In this document: positions 25,226-34,308 of the stretch, in pieces | How the letters are laid out: each line of letters opens with the position of its first letter | Numbering within the stretch: the stretch's first letter is position 1 | Source of the DNA: Flavobacteriales bacterium | GTDB lineage: Bacteria > Bacteroidota > Bacteroidia > NS11-12g > UBA955 | NCBI GenBank assembly: GCA_024643755.1 | Contig: JAHEMG010000010.1 | Location: forward strand, 1-38,730 | DNA: 38,730 nucleotides | Reading direction: 5' to 3' | The notes under the pieces: generated by a model | Database searches by the model: none | What the model was told of the DNA's origin: nothing | The model's input: the letters and a program-made list of their open reading frames with translations, nothing else | Made by a program: the position numbers and the translations under genes

Positions 25226-26026
25226 ATGAAACACCTGTTCATTGCTATATACGCTTTATTGATTTCTGTGATGGCCACATCCCAAGTGGTTGAACCGTCG
25301 GCTGTTGCTACACCACAAACGCCCCTAACCCGTCCTTCCTGGGTTGCGATGCACGTTGGCGGTGGTTTTCAATTGAATGCAGGCGGTTGGAGAGAGCGAT
25401 ACAATGCCAATGCAAAATTCGATTTGGGCGCCGAATACCAGCACAAAGAGCAATGGTTGTTGGGGTTCAATTATGTCCCCTACACCGGCGGTTGGGTAAA
25501 TACGGACAGTTTATACGGCGATATTATTTCTGATGCCAATTATTTGTTTGATGTCAACGGCAATCCTGCCGTGATTCGAACCTACATGCGCGGCTTTAAT
25601 TTTTGTGCTACCGGCGGCAAAATCATCCCATTGAAGCAAAGCACCTTGAAAAACCCACGAACATGGTCGCTCCAACTCATTGGCGGCGTAGGGTACCATG
25701 AACATTTCACCAAATTCCAGTTTGACAAGGGCTTGGTGCCACAGCTGGAGGGGTTTTACGAGGTTGGACATGATAATTATCGCGCGGGCTACTGTTTTAC
25801 CGAGCAGGTGCGATTGCAATATATGAATCCAAACACGTTGAGTTTTCAGGTGGGTTTAGGGTTGATGCAGGGTTTTACCAAGAACATGCGGGAGTGGGAC
25901 ATGAGCACATTCAGGGCACCAGATGCCAAGCAAACCGATTTGGGATTTGGCATCAACTGTAATTTGGTGATTCCGATTGTGATTTATACCAAAAGCACGG
26001 TAAGGGAAACGGAATATTTCGAATGA
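25226..26026 (+). CDS. Predicted outer-membrane beta-barrel protein
   Basis: This 266-residue protein has a signal peptide (MKHLFIAIYALLISVMATSQ). The mature part shows alternating amphipathic strands: FDLGAEYQHKEQWLLGFNY, SLQLIGGVGYHEHFT, LSFQVGLGLMQGF and LGFGINCNLVIPIVIY. I do not recognise the family; an eight- to ten-strand barrel is likely. The stop overlaps the waaA start by four bases (ATGA), so the two are translationally coupled. A role in the lipopolysaccharide layer is possible but rests only on that link. Confidence 0.7.
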   Translation: MKHLFIAIYALLISVMATSQVVEPSAVATPQTPLTRPSWVAMHVGGGFQLNAGGWRERYNANAKFDLGAEYQHKEQWLLGFNYVPYTGGWVNTDSLYGDIISDANYLFDVNGNPAVIRTYMRGFNFCATGGKIIPLKQSTLKNPRTWSLQLIGGVGYHEHFTKFQFDKGLVPQLEGFYEVGHDNYRAGYCFTEQVRLQYMNPNTLSFQVGLGLMQGFTKNMREWDMSTFRAPDAKQTDLGFGINCNLVIPIVIYTKSTVRETEYFE

Positions 26027-27336
26027 TTATTGCTGTCTACAATGTGGGTTTAGGTGTTTACCGTTGGCTAATCCAACTGTTTGCATTGTGGAATCCCAAG
26101 GCGAAGGCATTGTTGAATGGATGGGCCAGGGATCGCGCTTTTCATCGGGGCGATATCATTCATGAGATTAACGGGGTTACTACGGGTGAATTCGAGTTGA
26201 TTTGGATTCATTGTGCCTCACTGGGTGAATTTGAGATGGCGAAGCCCATTGCGGCCGCCTTGCAGGCGGCCTCCAGCCAACGGCATGTGCTGTTTAGTTT
26301 TTTCTCGCCCTCAGGGTATAATCACGCTGTTTTAGATCACAACCAAACCAAAGTATACTTGCCGTTGGATGGACGTGACAGCGCGAAGCGCTGGCACGCG
26401 CAATGGCAGCCGCAGGCCGCCATTTTTATTCGCTACGAATTCTGGTATCACCACTTAAAAACGGCCATCCAAGCAAACATTCCCACCTTCGCCCTCGGCG
26501 TATCGCTCAGACCCAATCACTTCCTATTCTCCAAAGTAGCATCGCCCTGGAAACACCTACTAAAACAACTCAATGGCATTGGACTGATCAACGAATCCAT
26601 GGTGCTGTTGGCCCAACAAAATCAGTTCAACAACGCCTTCCTTTTCGGTGATTCCAAATTTAATAGGGCATACGACAGAACCCTACTATCTCCCTCACCC
26701 AACCCCCTACTGCAAACATGGCTTCAGCGCAAACCCACCCTCATCTTCGGTAGTGCCTGGATGCAAGAAATTACCCTGCTGCAAGATTTCATTCAAACCC
26801 ATCCCACGGCCTTGAACAGCTGGCAAATCCTCATCGCCCCACACAACATCTCCCCTGAATTTTGCGCGCAAATTCAAGACGCGTTACAGCCACTTCAAAC
26901 GGCGAAATACAGCGAAAAAACAACGTTATCAGAAGAGGATCAAGTGGTGATTTTGGATACTATCGGACAGTTAGCAGATTGTTATAGATACGGCGCGATG
27001 GCGGTAATTGGCGGTGCATTCGGCAAAGGGTTACACAATACCATTGAAGCGGTGGCCTTCGGACTCCCCGTGATCTTTGGTCCGAATTTCCAGAAATTTC
27101 CAGAAGCCCAACAATTCATCCATGCGGGCTTTGGTTTCAGTGTAAGCGACAGTGAATCATTCAATCAAATACTGCTGACTTTGATGTCAGAAGTTCAACC
27201 TAGCCCGTCGCAACCCCAACAAAAAAGCTTCACCCACCCACTGTCAACCCTAGCCAAAAATTTCGTGGCAGCGAACCGGGCGGATGTGTCGAAATTTGTC
27301 AATCTGACATACCCAGAGGCAAAAAAGGGTAAATAA
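26023..27336 (+). CDS. waaA: 3-deoxy-D-manno-octulosonic acid (Kdo) transferase
   Basis: This 437-residue GT-B glycosyltransferase adds Kdo to lipid A precursor at the inner membrane. An N-terminal membrane anchor (YNVGLGVYRWLIQLFALW) precedes IWIHCASLGEFEMAKPI, which holds the conserved catalytic Glu. Next come FSFFSPSGYN, YLPLDGRDSAKRW and FIRYEFWYHHL. The C-terminal half has IFGSAWMQEI, IAPHNISPEF and the donor-site block GGAFGKGLHNTIEA...FGLPVIFGPNFQKFPEA. Length and order are normal. It overlaps the preceding barrel gene and lies about 100 bases ahead of groES, with no terminator seen between. Confidence 0.94.
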   Translation: MIIAVYNVGLGVYRWLIQLFALWNPKAKALLNGWARDRAFHRGDIIHEINGVTTGEFELIWIHCASLGEFEMAKPIAAALQAASSQRHVLFSFFSPSGYNHAVLDHNQTKVYLPLDGRDSAKRWHAQWQPQAAIFIRYEFWYHHLKTAIQANIPTFALGVSLRPNHFLFSKVASPWKHLLKQLNGIGLINESMVLLAQQNQFNNAFLFGDSKFNRAYDRTLLSPSPNPLLQTWLQRKPTLIFGSAWMQEITLLQDFIQTHPTALNSWQILIAPHNISPEFCAQIQDALQPLQTAKYSEKTTLSEEDQVVILDTIGQLADCYRYGAMAVIGGAFGKGLHNTIEAVAFGLPVIFGPNFQKFPEAQQFIHAGFGFSVSDSESFNQILLTLMSEVQPSPSQPQQKSFTHPLSTLAKNFVAANRADVSKFVNLTYPEAKKGK

Positions 27337-27394
27337 TCGGCATAAAACTGACATTTTTTCGCCCAATAGGCAAAGAACCCTCCATTTTAGGCAT

Positions 27395-27409
27395 TGGCAT
27401 AAGATTCGC
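27395..27409 (+). promoter_or_regulatory. Candidate groESL promoter, class unresolved
   Basis: TGGCATAAGATTCGC has GG and GC dinucleotides ten bases apart, the spacing of a sigma-54 -24/-12 site, though the -12 box is imperfect. The same bases contain AAGATTCG, a one-mismatch form of the TAnnTTCG element used elsewhere in the window. The ATG lies 32 bases downstream. No CIRCE inverted repeat is present in the 105-base gap. Confidence 0.3.
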
Positions 27410-27441
27410 CATAGATGGGCAAACAAAAACCTTAAAAAATT

Positions 27442-27717
27442 ATGTCAGTAAACGTTAAACCATTGGCCGACAGAGTTCTGATAGAGCCTGTTCAAGCCGA
27501 GCAGAAAACTGCTTCAGGAATCATCATCCCAGACACAGCAAAAGAAAAGCCTCAAAAAGGTACCGTAGTAGCTGTAGGTCCAGGCAAAACAGATGAACCC
27601 GTTACAGTAAAAGTGGGTGACACAGTTTTGTATGGCAAGTATGCAGGCACTGAATTGAGCGTAGAAGGCAAAGACTACCTCATCATGCGTGAAAGCGATA
27701 TTTTGGCAATCATTTAA
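27442..27717 (+). CDS. groES: Co-chaperonin GroES
   Basis: This 91-residue protein begins [15 protein letters not shown] and has the mobile loop [20 protein letters not shown] (residues about 18-37), which binds the GroEL apical domain. It continues with [10 protein letters not shown] and [11 protein letters not shown] and ends [10 protein letters not shown]. Length and order are standard. It caps the GroEL folding chamber as a heptamer. groEL follows after 25 bases. The codon pattern of both chaperonins favours codons common in highly expressed genes. Confidence 0.98.
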   Translation: MSVNVKPLADRVLIEPVQAEQKTASGIIIPDTAKEKPQKGTVVAVGPGKTDEPVTVKVGDTVLYGKYAGTELSVEGKDYLIMRESDILAII

Positions 27718-27730
27718 CCAAAGCAATTAA

Positions 27731-29377
<1,647 letters not shown>

Positions 29378-29412
29378 GTCATTATTCAGAATCTAACAAA
29401 AATTCAATTTAC

Positions 29413-29434
29413 CGCAAAGATTTGCTTCTTTGCG
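29413..29434 (+). other. Stem-loop in the groEL 3' region
   Basis: CGCAAAGA and TCTTTGCG form a perfect 8-bp stem around the 6-base loop tttgct. It lies between the groEL stop and the terminator, with no T run of its own. It may stabilise the 3' end of the chaperonin message. Confidence 0.6.
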
Positions 29435-29439
29435 TTGAT

Positions 29440-29471
29440 AAAAAAGGGCCCCGCAAGCGGGGCCCTTTTTT
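29440..29471. terminator. Strong bidirectional intrinsic terminator
   Basis: Six As, then GGGCCCCGC (46-54 of the 29400 block), AA, GCGGGGCCC and six Ts form a stem of eight to nine G-C pairs. The T runs on both strands let it end transcription of groEL and of the convergent RhuM-Fic gene, whose stop is eight bases away. Confidence 0.93.
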
Positions 29472-29478
29472 GCTTTAA

Positions 29479-30456
29479 CTAACTCATATTTCTATTTAAA
29501 ACGCTAATTAACAACTTCTTCACCGTTTCCATTTCTGATGAATTACTTGCTGCAACAAACAACGTCAGACTGGCCAATGCCTCATTGCTTATTATAGTCT
29601 GGCCAGTTGTTGCGTACAACAATCCATTTCTATCCAAAAACATTAGAAAACATGCCGCGGCTATTCGCTTGTTACCATCGATAAAAGCATGATTTTTCAC
29701 AACGAGATAAAGCAACATCGCCGCTTTCTCCTCAACAGAAGGATAAATATCAAGTTCGCCGAAACATTGTTTTATTTGATTTATTGCACTTATAAATCCA
29801 CCATCTTTTTCTAGTCCAAACACATTTGAACGTATTGACATCCGCATTTGACTCACTAAAGCTTCATATTCCCTCACGGTTGGATATTCAGCTTGAAATA
29901 AATGTTGACCACTAGCATCAAGAACCTCGTGATCATAATCATCCAAAAGCTTTAACCCTATACTAAAGCGATGCAACCAAGCATAATTATTATCAGCGAC
30001 CGCACTAACCTCTATCGCCCTTCCGAGAATCCTAATCCCATCATGTAGCACCTGTATTTCCTTGTTTTTCTGTGCTAATCGCTTTTCGTTAATAGAAATC
30101 CCCTCAATCAAATATTCCCGTATTCGCTTGGTTGCCCACTGACGAAATTGCGTACCACGTATAGAATTTACGCGATATCCAATTGATATTATTACATCGA
30201 GATTAAAATATTCAACTACATATATTTTACCATCCAAAGCAGTTGTTGCATATTTTGCAACAACTGAATCCTTATGTAATTCACCACTGTTAAATATATT
30301 CTTCAAATGACGCGAGACAACCGACTTGTGTTTTCCGAATAAATTTGAAATTTGATTCAAATTCAACCATACAGTTTCGCCATCAAATTTCACTTCAATT
30401 TGAGCTTCTCCGCTCTGAGAAGTGTATATTTCTATCTTACTATTCAACTGATTCAT
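29479..30456 (-). CDS. RhuM-type protein with C-terminal Fic/Doc domain
   Basis: This 325-residue protein starts at the ATG 30456 (MNQLNSKIEIYTSQSG); the frame is open 19 codons further, but that extension is not family-like. Residues about 1-130 match the RhuM/virulence-protein N-terminus (GETVWLNLNQISNLFGKHKSVVSRHLKNIF, then YFNLDVIISIGYRVNS and FRQWATKRIREYLIEG), which includes a helix-turn-helix-like part. The C-terminal Fic/Doc fold carries HAFIDGNKRIAA from residue 256. The Lys in GNKR and the missing second Arg resemble Doc, which phosphorylates targets, rather than AMP-transferring Fic (GNGRxxR). The gene is AT-richer than its neighbours and sits alone between two housekeeping genes. 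I infer an accessory toxin- or defence-type gene; no antitoxin is adjacent. Confidence 0.85.
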   Translation of the reverse strand: MNQLNSKIEIYTSQSGEAQIEVKFDGETVWLNLNQISNLFGKHKSVVSRHLKNIFNSGELHKDSVVAKYATTALDGKIYVVEYFNLDVIISIGYRVNSIRGTQFRQWATKRIREYLIEGISINEKRLAQKNKEIQVLHDGIRILGRAIEVSAVADNNYAWLHRFSIGLKLLDDYDHEVLDASGQHLFQAEYPTVREYEALVSQMRMSIRSNVFGLEKDGGFISAINQIKQCFGELDIYPSVEEKAAMLLYLVVKNHAFIDGNKRIAAACFLMFLDRNGLLYATTGQTIISNEALASLTLFVAASNSSEMETVKKLLISVLNRNMS

Positions 30457-30550
30457 ATCATTATTTCTTAGCAATTTTCTACTACAATAAAATCGCGACC
30501 GTCCCTCACTCACTTAACACAGAATCCCTAAGTCATTGTTACAGATTCCG

Positions 30551-30558
30551 TATCTTTG
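30551..30558 (+). promoter_or_regulatory. Predicted -7 element of ruvX
   Basis: TATCTTTG is an exact consensus match only four bases before the ATG at 30563. Transcription would begin at or just after that ATG, giving a leaderless message, or one starting at the ATG at 30575. Confidence 0.5.
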
Positions 30559-30562
30559 CAGT

Positions 30563-30976
30563 ATGGGAAGAATCATGGGCATCGACTACGGCAGTAAACG
30601 CACTGGCCTAGCCGTGACAGACCCCCTAAAAATGATCGCCCAGCCCCTGGAAATGGTCTACACTGCCGACCTTAAAATGTACCTCGACTCCTACCTTTTC
30701 GATGAAGATGTCGAGTGCTTTGTAGTAGGCCTGCCCACCAATCTACTCGGACAAGATACTGATGCCACTGGCCCCGTGAAACAGTTCATCCAAGCACTGC
30801 AACAAGCATATCCCCATATTCCTGTTGAAACCATCGATGAACGCCTCACCAGCCACGAAGCACAACAAAGTATCTTAGCATCCGGAGCCAAAAAATCACA
30901 ACGTCAAAACAAAGGCCTCATTGATGCCGTGAGCGCCGCACTCATCCTTCAAACCTACCTACAAAAGATTTCATGA
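30563..30976 (+). CDS. ruvX: Putative Holliday junction resolvase / pre-16S rRNA nuclease RuvX (YqgF)
   Basis: This 137-residue RNase H-fold nuclease starts MGRIMGIDYGSKRTGLAV, the standard YqgF N-terminus with catalytic Asp8. FVVGLPTNLLGQ (middle strand and loop) and the C-terminal DERLTSHEAQ with a conserved Asp/Glu pair complete the active site. Family members process the 5' end of 16S rRNA. The ATG at 30563 is preferred on family grounds over the nine-codon upstream extension. The stop overlaps the def start by four bases (ATGA). Confidence 0.93.
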   Translation: MGRIMGIDYGSKRTGLAVTDPLKMIAQPLEMVYTADLKMYLDSYLFDEDVECFVVGLPTNLLGQDTDATGPVKQFIQALQQAYPHIPVETIDERLTSHEAQQSILASGAKKSQRQNKGLIDAVSAALILQTYLQKIS

Positions 30977-31527
30977 TACTGCCCATCTACGCCTACGGCA
31001 TGCCCGTGCTAAGAAAAAAAGCCGAAGACATTACCCCAGAATACGAAGGTTTATCAACCCTGCTCGAAAACATGTTCGAAACCATGTACGACAGCAGTGG
31101 CATTGGATTGGCAGCACCGCAAATTGGCCTACCCATCCGCTTATTTATCGTTGATGGCTCAGACATTGAAGACGATCCAAGCACCAAGAATTTCAAAAAG
31201 GTCTTTATCAACGCCCAAATTCTCGAAGAATTCGATACCCCATGGGAATATGAAGAAGGCTGCCTATCAATACCGTTCGTTCGCGCCAATGTGAAACGCA
31301 ACGCCAAAGTAACCATCCAATACCTCGATGAAAACTTTGTGCAGAAAACAGAAACCTACGATGGTATGGCCGCCCGCATCATCCAACATGAATATGACCA
31401 CATCGAAGGCATTTTGTTCACCGATCGCATCCACCCCCTCAAAAGAAACATGTTGAAGAAAAAACTCAACAACATCTCCATGGGCATGGTCAATGCGCCG
31501 TACAAAATGAAATTTCCAAAAAAATAA
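30973..31527 (+). CDS. def: Peptide deformylase
   Basis: This 184-residue iron/zinc enzyme removes the N-formyl group from new proteins. All three motifs are present: GIGLAAPQIG (43-52), EEGCLSIP (94-101, metal ligand Cys97) and HEYDHIEG (139-146, metal-binding HExxH). Length fits the type seen in Bacteroidota. It is translationally coupled to ruvX, a pairing I have seen in other members of the phylum. No methionyl-tRNA formyltransferase gene is in the window. Confidence 0.97.
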   Translation: MILPIYAYGMPVLRKKAEDITPEYEGLSTLLENMFETMYDSSGIGLAAPQIGLPIRLFIVDGSDIEDDPSTKNFKKVFINAQILEEFDTPWEYEEGCLSIPFVRANVKRNAKVTIQYLDENFVQKTETYDGMAARIIQHEYDHIEGILFTDRIHPLKRNMLKKKLNNISMGMVNAPYKMKFPKK

Positions 31528-31529
31528 TG

Positions 31530-31537
31530 TAGCTTGC
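31530..31537 (+). promoter_or_regulatory. Weak -7-like element before the prenyltransferase
   Basis: TAGCTTGC resembles TAnnTTTG with one T lacking, 19 bases before the ATG at 31557. It is weak, and read-through from def across 29 bases is equally likely. Confidence 0.2.
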
Positions 31538-31556
31538 ATGTATTGAGCCCTCAAAC

Positions 31557-32456
31557 ATGCGTGCCTACCTAGCCATCATCCGGCCCAACAACATCCTCCT
31601 TACCCTGCTTACCCAAGCAGTGTTTATGTTGGCGGCATCCAGGCTCTCCTACTTTAGCATCGATTGGGAAAACATCGCACTCCCTGAAGCGTATTTGATC
31701 ATCCTCACCTGTTGCCTTACCGCCGCCGGTGGCTATGTCATCAATGACCTTTTTGATGTCGATACAGACCACGTAAACCGTCCCAATAAACGCATACTAA
31801 AACGCAACATATCCCATCAATCAGCCGTGGTGTATTATGCGATTTTGACGGCGGCAGGACAGTTTTGCGGCTATTCAGCTGGGTTAGGTGTTGGACTCTT
31901 TGCCACCGCCATCGCCATCCTACTGTACTTTTATTCCTCAGACCTTAAAGCGATGGGACTTCCAGGCAATCTCCTCATCGCATTTATGTCGGGCAGCGTC
32001 ATCTACATCGCCTCCAGAGGCATCCACGAAATCAACCGCGGCTTCTTCGCAGAATACGCCTTCCTAGCGTTCCTCCTCACCTTCGCCCGAGAATTAATCA
32101 AAGATGCACAAGACATCGAAGGCGATAAGGAACAAGAATGCGAAACCTTCCCCATCGTTCACGGTACCAAAAAAACCAATCTGCTTAGCAACGTAATCCT
32201 CGCCACCATCCTCGTTTTTCTAGGCATCGCGAGCTATCTCTTAACCATTGATGTATTTCTCGATGTGAAATCGACCAGATCAATAATAGCATTGATTTTC
32301 CCATGCTACTTGGCCTTCATTTTGATTCCAATGGTTCTCAGGGCGATGTTTCTCATCGCAAAGGCACAACAAAAACGCGATTACAAAAAAATCAGCAAGT
32401 GGCTCAAATTCACTTTATTGATGGGCTTGCTGAGTGTGCTACTCTCCCAACCCTAG
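31557..32456 (+). CDS. UbiA-family prenyltransferase
   Basis: This 299-residue membrane protein has about eight to nine hydrophobic helices. The first Asp-rich motif is NDLFDVDTDHVNRPNKR (from residue 63) and the second is KDAQDIEGDKEQECETFPI. These bind the Mg-diphosphate of the prenyl donor. Bacteroidota members of this branch are often annotated as geranylgeranylglycerol-phosphate geranylgeranyltransferase, but acceptor and product are unknown, and a quinone-type acceptor cannot be excluded. The gene converges on the DUF3109 gene with one base between stop codons. Confidence 0.9.
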   Translation: MRAYLAIIRPNNILLTLLTQAVFMLAASRLSYFSIDWENIALPEAYLIILTCCLTAAGGYVINDLFDVDTDHVNRPNKRILKRNISHQSAVVYYAILTAAGQFCGYSAGLGVGLFATAIAILLYFYSSDLKAMGLPGNLLIAFMSGSVIYIASRGIHEINRGFFAEYAFLAFLLTFARELIKDAQDIEGDKEQECETFPIVHGTKKTNLLSNVILATILVFLGIASYLLTIDVFLDVKSTRSIIALIFPCYLAFILIPMVLRAMFLIAKAQQKRDYKKISKWLKFTLLMGLLSVLLSQP

Positions 32457-32457
32457 A

Positions 32458-33039
32458 TTACCGGGGCTTCTGCGTGTCCCAAATCTCTGCAATCGCCTCA
32501 AACTCTTCGTACCAAGACGGTCCCATTTTGCGGGTCAAAGCCTCCTTCAAAAACTGATATACAGGCACTTTCTTCTCCTCTCCAACCCTACAGGCCTCCG
32601 AACACAAATTCCAACTGTGGTAGTTCAAAGCCATGTATTCACCATATTGCTTCGCCCTGATGGGATACAAATGACAGCTCATGGGCTTCCTAAACCAAGA
32701 CTGATTGGCAAAATAGGCCTTTTCGATGGCACAGCCGGCGATTCCTGCTTCATCGTACACCACAAAAACACATTCACCCGTAGGCAAACAAGTAGTCACC
32801 AAATCGCCATCTCTATCCTTTTCATGAAACCCAACTTCAGCCACTTTGGCCTTGCCTAGGTCCGACATAAAAGGCGTGTATTTCTCGTATTCCTGAGCAA
32901 TGATGTCGATCTCCGCTTCCTCCAATGGCGCGCCAGCATCGCCCTGAACACAACATGCGCCCTTACAACTCAGTATCTGACACTCAAATTTCTTTTCAAG
33001 GATATCCTCCGATACCAGGGCTTGTCCAACAATAATCAT
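32458..33039 (-). CDS. DUF3109 family cysteine-rich protein
   Basis: This 193-residue cytosolic protein has Cys20 and the cluster CKGACC (25-30) followed by further cysteines in TTCLPTGECVFV, AGCAIEKAYF, SCHLYP and NLCSEACRVGEEKK. The spacing suggests a metal or iron-sulphur site. I recognise the layout as DUF3109, a family common in Bacteroidota with no established function; it resembles the YkgJ-type zinc/iron-chelating domain. It is the last gene of the operon running from yicC, 12 bases after purE. Confidence 0.88.
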   Translation of the reverse strand: MIIVGQALVSEDILEKKFECQILSCKGACCVQGDAGAPLEEAEIDIIAQEYEKYTPFMSDLGKAKVAEVGFHEKDRDGDLVTTCLPTGECVFVVYDEAGIAGCAIEKAYFANQSWFRKPMSCHLYPIRAKQYGEYMALNYHSWNLCSEACRVGEEKKVPVYQFLKEALTRKMGPSWYEEFEAIAEIWDTQKPR

Positions 33040-33051
33040 CCCCGCAACCGA

Positions 33052-33561
33052 TTACTCACCCAAATATTGCTTCCACCCCTCGCGCTCCAATTTATCCGCT
33101 TTTCCCATCACCTCAACCCGCATCGATTCTTTGTAATCTGATACTCGCTGAGCGATGGTCTTGTCGGCCACTCCCAAGATCTGTGCTGCCAAAATACCTG
33201 CATTCTTAGCACCGTTGATGGCCACCGTAGCCACAGGAACACCTGGAGGCATTTGAACAATCGAATACAAGCTATCCATACCGCTCATTGTCTTGGTTTG
33301 CACCGGCACACCAATCACAGGCAAGTGCGTAAAAGACGCCACCATTCCTGGCAAATGCGCTGCACCACCAGCCCCTGCAATAATCACTTCCAAACCGCGC
33401 GAAGCCGCCTGTTCAGCATAGTCCATCAAACGCTTCGGTGTTCTGTGTGCGCTTACCACCGTCATTTCGTAGTCCACACCCAACGCATCCAAAATCGCCC
33501 CTGCCTCTTTCATTACCGGCAAGTCGCTATCGCTACCCATGATGATGCCTATTTTCTTCAT
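33052..33561 (-). CDS. purE: N5-carboxyaminoimidazole ribonucleotide mutase
   Basis: This 169-residue class I PurE rearranges N5-CAIR to CAIR in purine synthesis. The motifs are [37 protein letters not shown] and [32 protein letters not shown], all normal. The ATG at 33561 follows the pssA stop by two bases; an in-frame TTG two codons earlier is rejected. No purK is adjacent, so the partner lies elsewhere. Confidence 0.97.
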   Translation of the reverse strand: MKKIGIIMGSDSDLPVMKEAGAILDALGVDYEMTVVSAHRTPKRLMDYAEQAASRGLEVIIAGAGGAAHLPGMVASFTHLPVIGVPVQTKTMSGMDSLYSIVQMPPGVPVATVAINGAKNAGILAAQILGVADKTIAQRVSDYKESMRVEVMGKADKLEREGWKQYLGE

Positions 33562-33563
33562 TT

Positions 33564-34307
33564 TCAATTCGATTTATTCGCAAAGTTCGCCAAAAGCGAA
33601 ACAATAATATACAAAAAGTAAAAAACGATGAATCCTGCCGACCCAAATAGCACACAGGGCACAGCCAATCCAACCAAGGATAGTTTGTACTTACGCAAGG
33701 GATCATTGGCCCCAAATTTCATGGCCAACATCGGCAAATCACTCACCATCATGTAAGCCGTCAACAATGGCATATACAACCAAACCCAAAAATGATTCAA
33801 CAAAGGGCGGATATCGATCAACGGCTTATCAATGAACCACAAATCGCCCGGATGTCCCAAATTGTAACTCATCCAAGCAAAAGATCCCAAAACCAAACCC
33901 GTAATCGGCGTGGGAATGCCCAAAAAGCCCGTGGTTTGACGCGTATCAATGTTAAACTTTGCCAGGCGATACCCCGCCGCCAATGGAATCAACATCCAAG
34001 TGTATCCATTTATGCAGAAACGGTCTGGCGGACAGTATCCCTGATACTCCATCATCGCCTTCCAAATCAAACCGGGCAGCACACCAAACGTAACCACGTC
34101 GGCCATGGAATCAAGCTGTTTGCCCATCTCACCGGCCACACCCAGCTTTCTGGCAGCAAAGCCATCAAAAAAATCCAATCCAGCGCCCAACAACATCAAT
34201 AAAAAGCCCATCCATTCCTGTCCCGCCATCACAAATCCGATACCCAACAGGCCACAAGCCATGTTGCTCAGGGTAATCAGATTGGGTATTTCTTTCATCC
34301 ATTTCAT
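33564..34307 (-). CDS. pssA: CDP-diacylglycerol-serine O-phosphatidyltransferase
   Basis: This 247-residue integral membrane protein has the CDP-alcohol phosphotransferase signature. In this copy it runs DGFAAR (48-53), Gly62, Asp66 and Asp70, matching D-G-x2-A-R-x8-G-x3-D-x3-D. It starts [18 protein letters not shown], typical of Bacteroidota PssA, and has about six hydrophobic helices. The product feeds phosphatidylethanolamine synthesis. A decarboxylase gene is not present. It begins one base after the esterase-barrel gene stop and two bases before purE. Confidence 0.92.
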   Translation of the reverse strand: MKWMKEIPNLITLSNMACGLLGIGFVMAGQEWMGFLLMLLGAGLDFFDGFAARKLGVAGEMGKQLDSMADVVTFGVLPGLIWKAMMEYQGYCPPDRFCINGYTWMLIPLAAGYRLAKFNIDTRQTTGFLGIPTPITGLVLGSFAWMSYNLGHPGDLWFIDKPLIDIRPLLNHFWVWLYMPLLTAYMMVSDLPMLAMKFGANDPLRKYKLSLVGLAVPCVLFGSAGFIVFYFLYIIVSLLANFANKSN

Positions 34308-34308
34308 A

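Noticed and set aside
27337-27441. CIRCE/HrcA operator before groES
   Set aside because: No TTAGCACTC-N9-GAGTGCTAA or close variant can be found in the gap.
29479-30456. Inhibitory (S/T)xxxE(G/N) motif in the Fic protein
   Set aside because: SNSSEM near the C-terminus has the spacing but ends in Met where Gly or Asn is required.
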